Of a DNA stretch of 64,000 nucleotides, positions 61,407 through 64,000 are shown in pieces. Location of the stretch: positions 84,700-148,699 of the forward strand of contig NZ_LJAK01000008.1 of assembly GCF_001420005.1 (NCBI RefSeq). Direction: 5' to 3'. The notes beneath the pieces were generated by a model. It was not told the origin of the DNA, did no database searches, and was given only the letters and a program-made list of their open reading frames with translations. The position numbers were made by a program, and so were the translations under genes. The stretch is from Loktanella sp. 3ANDIMAR09 (GTDB lineage: Bacteria; Pseudomonadota; Alphaproteobacteria; Rhodobacterales; Rhodobacteraceae). Position 1 is the first letter of the stretch. Each line of letters opens with the position of its first letter.

Positions 61407-61867
61407 TGCGTCTGCGAACCGGCATTGTTCAAGAAGGGCGCGCGGGCCAGGTCCGCGTGCTGTTTGAAGACGAGGGGATCACATCACCTTGGCTTGATGT
61501 GCTGGCGGCAGAGACAAAGGGTGCGCAGGCGTTCAACCGGCCGCGACCCGGCAATCTCGTGCGCGTGGTCATGGATGACCTGGCCGAGACCGGCGTGGTC
61601 CTCGGTGCGATCTATTCCCAGGCCGATCCGCCGCCTGCCGACGCCGACACCACCTGGACGATGGTGTTTGGCGATGGAACGGCAATCAGCTATGACGAGA
61701 CGACCGGAACGTTGACGCTGAGCAATGCGGCCGGTGCCGATTTGCGCATCGTCGGCCAGACGCTAACATTCAAGGGCAATGTCGCGATCGACGGAGACCT
61801 GACAGTAAGCGGTCAGACCACTTTGCAAGGCACCACGATCAATGGCGTTGGCCAGACCGGGGACTGA
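61406..61867 (+). CDS. baseplate spike protein V (P2 gpV-like)
   Basis: The 153-residue protein has an N-terminal OB-fold (RTGIVQEGRAGQVRVLF to GAIYSQ) and a C-terminal beta-helix with repeated short turns (FKGNVAIDGDLTVSGQTTLQG) that pierces the envelope. The HxH motif that holds iron at the tip of P2 gpV and Mu spikes is not visible; the protein ends in GQTGD. The ATG at 61406 was taken; a GTG three bases earlier is possible. Confidence 0.88.
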   Translation: MRLRTGIVQEGRAGQVRVLFEDEGITSPWLDVLAAETKGAQAFNRPRPGNLVRVVMDDLAETGVVLGAIYSQADPPPADADTTWTMVFGDGTAISYDETTGTLTLSNAAGADLRIVGQTLTFKGNVAIDGDLTVSGQTTLQGTTINGVGQTGD

Positions 61868-61911
61868 CAGGTCAGTTAGCCGGTAAGCCCGCGCGCGCGT
61901 ATCGATGGCGC

Positions 61912-62298
61912 ATGCTGCAACGCGATCAAATCACAAATCTGCATTGGCAGATGGACGCAGGTTCAAGCGATCTGGCTGACGGCCGGATCGTGACGGACGT
62001 GCGCGATCTCGAGCAATCGATCAGGCATGCGTTGATGACGCGACCCGGGTCGTGTCCCTTGTCGCCAGAGCGTGGCCTGGACTTGTCAGCATTCCGCGAC
62101 CGGCCATCCGGCGTGCGGCACCTATTTTTGGGCGCTGCGATGCGTGCCTGCCTCGAGCGTGATGTGCCGCGCGTCGTCGTCGACAGTCTGACCGCAGACT
62201 TTTCGGGGTTCGAAAAGGTTGTCGTGACGATCGCATGGCGACCGCGTGCTGATGTCGCTGAGGCATTTGTGACGACAGAGGTGACCATCGATGTCTGA
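61912..62298 (+). CDS. baseplate protein W (GPW/gp25 family)
   Basis: The 128-residue wedge protein has gp25-like features: DVRDLEQSIRHALMTRPGSCPLSPERGLDL and the C-terminal FEKVVVTIAWRP strand. It starts sheath contraction signalling from the baseplate. A 44-base gap precedes it; it overlaps gpJ by 8 bases. Confidence 0.88.
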   Translation: MLQRDQITNLHWQMDAGSSDLADGRIVTDVRDLEQSIRHALMTRPGSCPLSPERGLDLSAFRDRPSGVRHLFLGAAMRACLERDVPRVVVDSLTADFSGFEKVVVTIAWRPRADVAEAFVTTEVTIDV

Positions 62299-63406
62299 TC
62301 GCCACCCCATTGAAGTCGTTGCAGCTGTCGGCGCGCCGCAGTTCGTGACAACGGACGCGGAGCAGTTGCTTCGCGCGGCCACTCAGAAATACGAACAAGC
62401 CACCGGCCGCATTCTCGCGCCGTCTCAGGTGGAGACCTACATCCTGGAGGTCATCGCCTACATGCTGTCCGTGCGTGGTGCCGAAGAGCAATTCGCGATC
62501 CAGCAGAACATGCTCGCTTTTGCCACTGGTAACAGGCTGGACGAGATCGGGGCGGGACGGGCAACGCTACGCCAACCTGCTTCGGCATCCGTCGCCAGTG
62601 GCCAGCTCAGCGGGAACGGCGTGTTTACCGCCAATCGTGCCATCCCGGCTGGAACGCGAATCCAGTTCGGCAACGTCCGTTTTGTCGTCGCGGTTTCCAC
62701 CTTGGCGGAAGCTGGCAGCGAAACTGTCGACGTGGACCTGATCGCCGAAGTCCCGGGGCCGCTTTCAGATCAGCTTAGCGAAGGGGACCAGGGCAGCCTC
62801 GTCGATCCGCTGCCCGAGTTGACGCGGGCCGTCCTGACATCGGATCCATCTGGTGGGGTCGCAGCCGAGCCGGACGCAGCCTATCGGGTTCGGATCGCTC
62901 AAGCCTGGGAAAAGATCAGCCGCGGTGGGTCGCGGGCAGGCTATCAGGCCGTTGTGCGTGACTGGGACGCCCGTGTCATCGACGTCAATGTCGATCGACC
63001 GACGCCTGGCGTGATCCGTATCGTACCTCTCATGTCAGACGGTCCGGAAATCGGCGCTCAGGACAAGGCTTCATTGTTGGCCTATCTGGCGGATGATCGC
63101 ACACCTCAGGGTGACGATATCCAGGTTGCTTCACCGACATCAGACGCCTTTACCTTCGATCTGACCCTTGTTGTGTCCAAGCCCGAGGCGACCGCCCCGG
63201 CCGAGGCTGAAGTGGTCCGACTGCTGGACGACTGGCGTCTATCGCTGGGCGGGCAGGTGATCCCGTCAGATCTGATTGCCGCTGCCAAGAAGATCGACGG
63301 GGTGATCGAAGCTGATGTGCTGGGGCTGGCCTACCGACAGGTCGCCCCCGATGCGTTTCGTGACGGCGCGCTCGCAGGCCCTGCGACCGTGACGGTTCAG
63401 CCATGA
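62291..63406 (+). CDS. baseplate protein J (P2 gpJ/T4 gp6-like)
   Basis: The 371-residue wedge protein matches Baseplate_J: an N-terminal HPIEVVAAVGAPQFVTTDAE, ANRLDEIGAGRATLRQ-like NRLDEIGAGRATLRQPA, the central AIPAGTRIQF and GGSRAGYQAVVRDWDARV. It ends with a 4-base overlap with gpI. Confidence 0.92.
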   Translation: MSDRHPIEVVAAVGAPQFVTTDAEQLLRAATQKYEQATGRILAPSQVETYILEVIAYMLSVRGAEEQFAIQQNMLAFATGNRLDEIGAGRATLRQPASASVASGQLSGNGVFTANRAIPAGTRIQFGNVRFVVAVSTLAEAGSETVDVDLIAEVPGPLSDQLSEGDQGSLVDPLPELTRAVLTSDPSGGVAAEPDAAYRVRIAQAWEKISRGGSRAGYQAVVRDWDARVIDVNVDRPTPGVIRIVPLMSDGPEIGAQDKASLLAYLADDRTPQGDDIQVASPTSDAFTFDLTLVVSKPEATAPAEAEVVRLLDDWRLSLGGQVIPSDLIAAAKKIDGVIEADVLGLAYRQVAPDAFRDGALAGPATVTVQP

Positions 63407-64000
63407 CCTTGGCCGTTTCAGATGACGAGCTGCGTGCGATCAGCCCCGCCCCGATACAAGGCAGGCGTGATCAGGGCTTTCTGCAGTCGCTGGCGCGTTT
63501 GCATGCGGATCAGGACCTTTCCCGATTTGTCGTCCAGGACGCCTATGCTTGCCCGGCAAGCGCTTTGCCCGCGCTGATTGCTGAGTATTCCGTCGAGGAG
63601 TTCATCACCCCGAACCTTTCGGAGGCCCGTGTCCGCGATATCGTCGCAAACGCCTGGGCGTTGCACGAGGCCAAGGGTTACGACAGCGGTGTCAGGCTTG
63701 CTTTGTCTCTGGCAGGCGTGACCGCTGAGATCATCCCCTGGTACGCAGAAGACCCGCCGGCCGCACCCAATACACATCGGCTTATTTTCGAGGCCGACAG
63801 CGACTTTTGGGGCAGTGAACCGATCGGCGGGCCGCTTTCTTTTGGTCGTATTCGGGGGCTGGTCGAGGCGAGCAAGCGGTTCTCTCAGGAAACAGCCTAC
63901 CAGATCCGCACAACAGGCACGCAACGAGCCCGCGCCGCCACCGGCCAGCGCGCGCGCCTCGATGCCACCGGCATCCTGCGGCCTGCGGTGCCCGTCACCG
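63403..64000 (+). CDS. tail protein I (P2 gpI-like), truncated by window end
   Basis: The frame starts at 63403 (ATGA overlap with gpJ) and is open to the window edge, so the first 199 residues are seen. It resembles the Tail_P2_I family: AYACPASALPALIAEYSVEEF and IVANAWALHEAKGYDSGVRLALSLAGV. It is a baseplate wedge component between gpJ and the tail fibre, which should follow outside the window. Confidence 0.88.
   Translation, partial: MTLAVSDDELRAISPAPIQGRRDQGFLQSLARLHADQDLSRFVVQDAYACPASALPALIAEYSVEEFITPNLSEARVRDIVANAWALHEAKGYDSGVRLALSLAGVTAEIIPWYAEDPPAAPNTHRLIFEADSDFWGSEPIGGPLSFGRIRGLVEASKRFSQETAYQIRTTGTQRARAATGQRARLDATGILRPAVPVT

Larger units (their letters stand above)
31075..64000 (+). 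mobile_element. Mu-like transposable prophage, left end to baseplate (right end outside window)
   Basis: The region holds a leftward repressor, ner, MuA/MuB-type transposition genes, GemA, Mor, a lysis cassette, a Mu-type head module (DUF1804, terminase, DUF935 portal, gp30-like, gpG-like, protease/scaffold, DUF1320, gp37) and a contractile tail. The left boundary lies between the stop of the last host gene (31068) and the TGAGACA repeats (from about 31098). The exact base cannot be fixed without the right end and the 5-base target duplication expected for Mu relatives. All the structural genes visible look intact apart from the portal frame change, so the prophage may be functional. Confidence 0.95.

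Overview
The window looks like chromosome of an alphaproteobacterium of the Rhodobacterales (Roseobacter-type). I infer this from the high GC content, the families present (DUF6478 protein, short Rhodobacteraceae lipoproteins, SfsA/Map/CinA-like clusters, a stand-alone DctP) and the resemblance of the prophage to Mu-like phages of Rhodobacter. No tRNA, rRNA, CRISPR array or insertion sequence was recognised.

Layout: about 1-31.07 kb is ordinary host chromosome. It holds a truncated alpha/beta hydrolase; a membrane diguanylate cyclase; zapE; a leftward accD-folC-secreted protein cluster; a CPBP protease; ilvD with a lipoprotein; a fadH-type dienoyl-CoA reductase with an SGNH hydrolase; a LysR regulator; a leftward, translationally coupled cluster (MoCF/CinA-like, GNAT, AhpD-like, OmpA-like); sfsA-map-MFS; an orphan TRAP binding protein; HAD-rsmD-FAD oxidoreductase; a peroxiredoxin; MscS-phhB-GNAT-GDPD-RidA; a two-gene type I secretion unit; and a small secreted protein.

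From about 31.08 kb to the right edge the window is a Mu-like (transposable) prophage whose right end is not included. Its order is: left-end TGAGACA repeats; leftward LexA/CI-type repressor; operator region; ner; a block of small unknown ORFs; MuA-type transposase; MuB-type ATPase; regulators, DUF3164, an HD nucleotidase and an HU protein; gemA and mor; a lysis cassette; a DUF1804/terminase, FtsK-gamma, portal, head-morphogenesis, protease/scaffold and capsid module; then a contractile tail with sheath, tube, chaperone, tape measure and a P2-style U-X-D-V-W-J-I baseplate. Nearly all rightward phage genes overlap by 1-4 bases.

The most unusual points are: (1) a small phage protein with an FtsK-gamma (KOPS-reading) winged helix between terminase and portal; (2) an A9 run where the portal frame ends early while the missing family C-terminus continues in the -1 frame, fused to the head-morphogenesis protein; (3) a PBECR2-type nuclease-like domain at the C-terminus of that head protein; (4) three homopolymer runs (C8, A9, C7), each near the end of an ORF and each open in the -1 frame into the next gene; and (5) a phage-encoded HU, the type of protein that is a host factor in Mu transposition.
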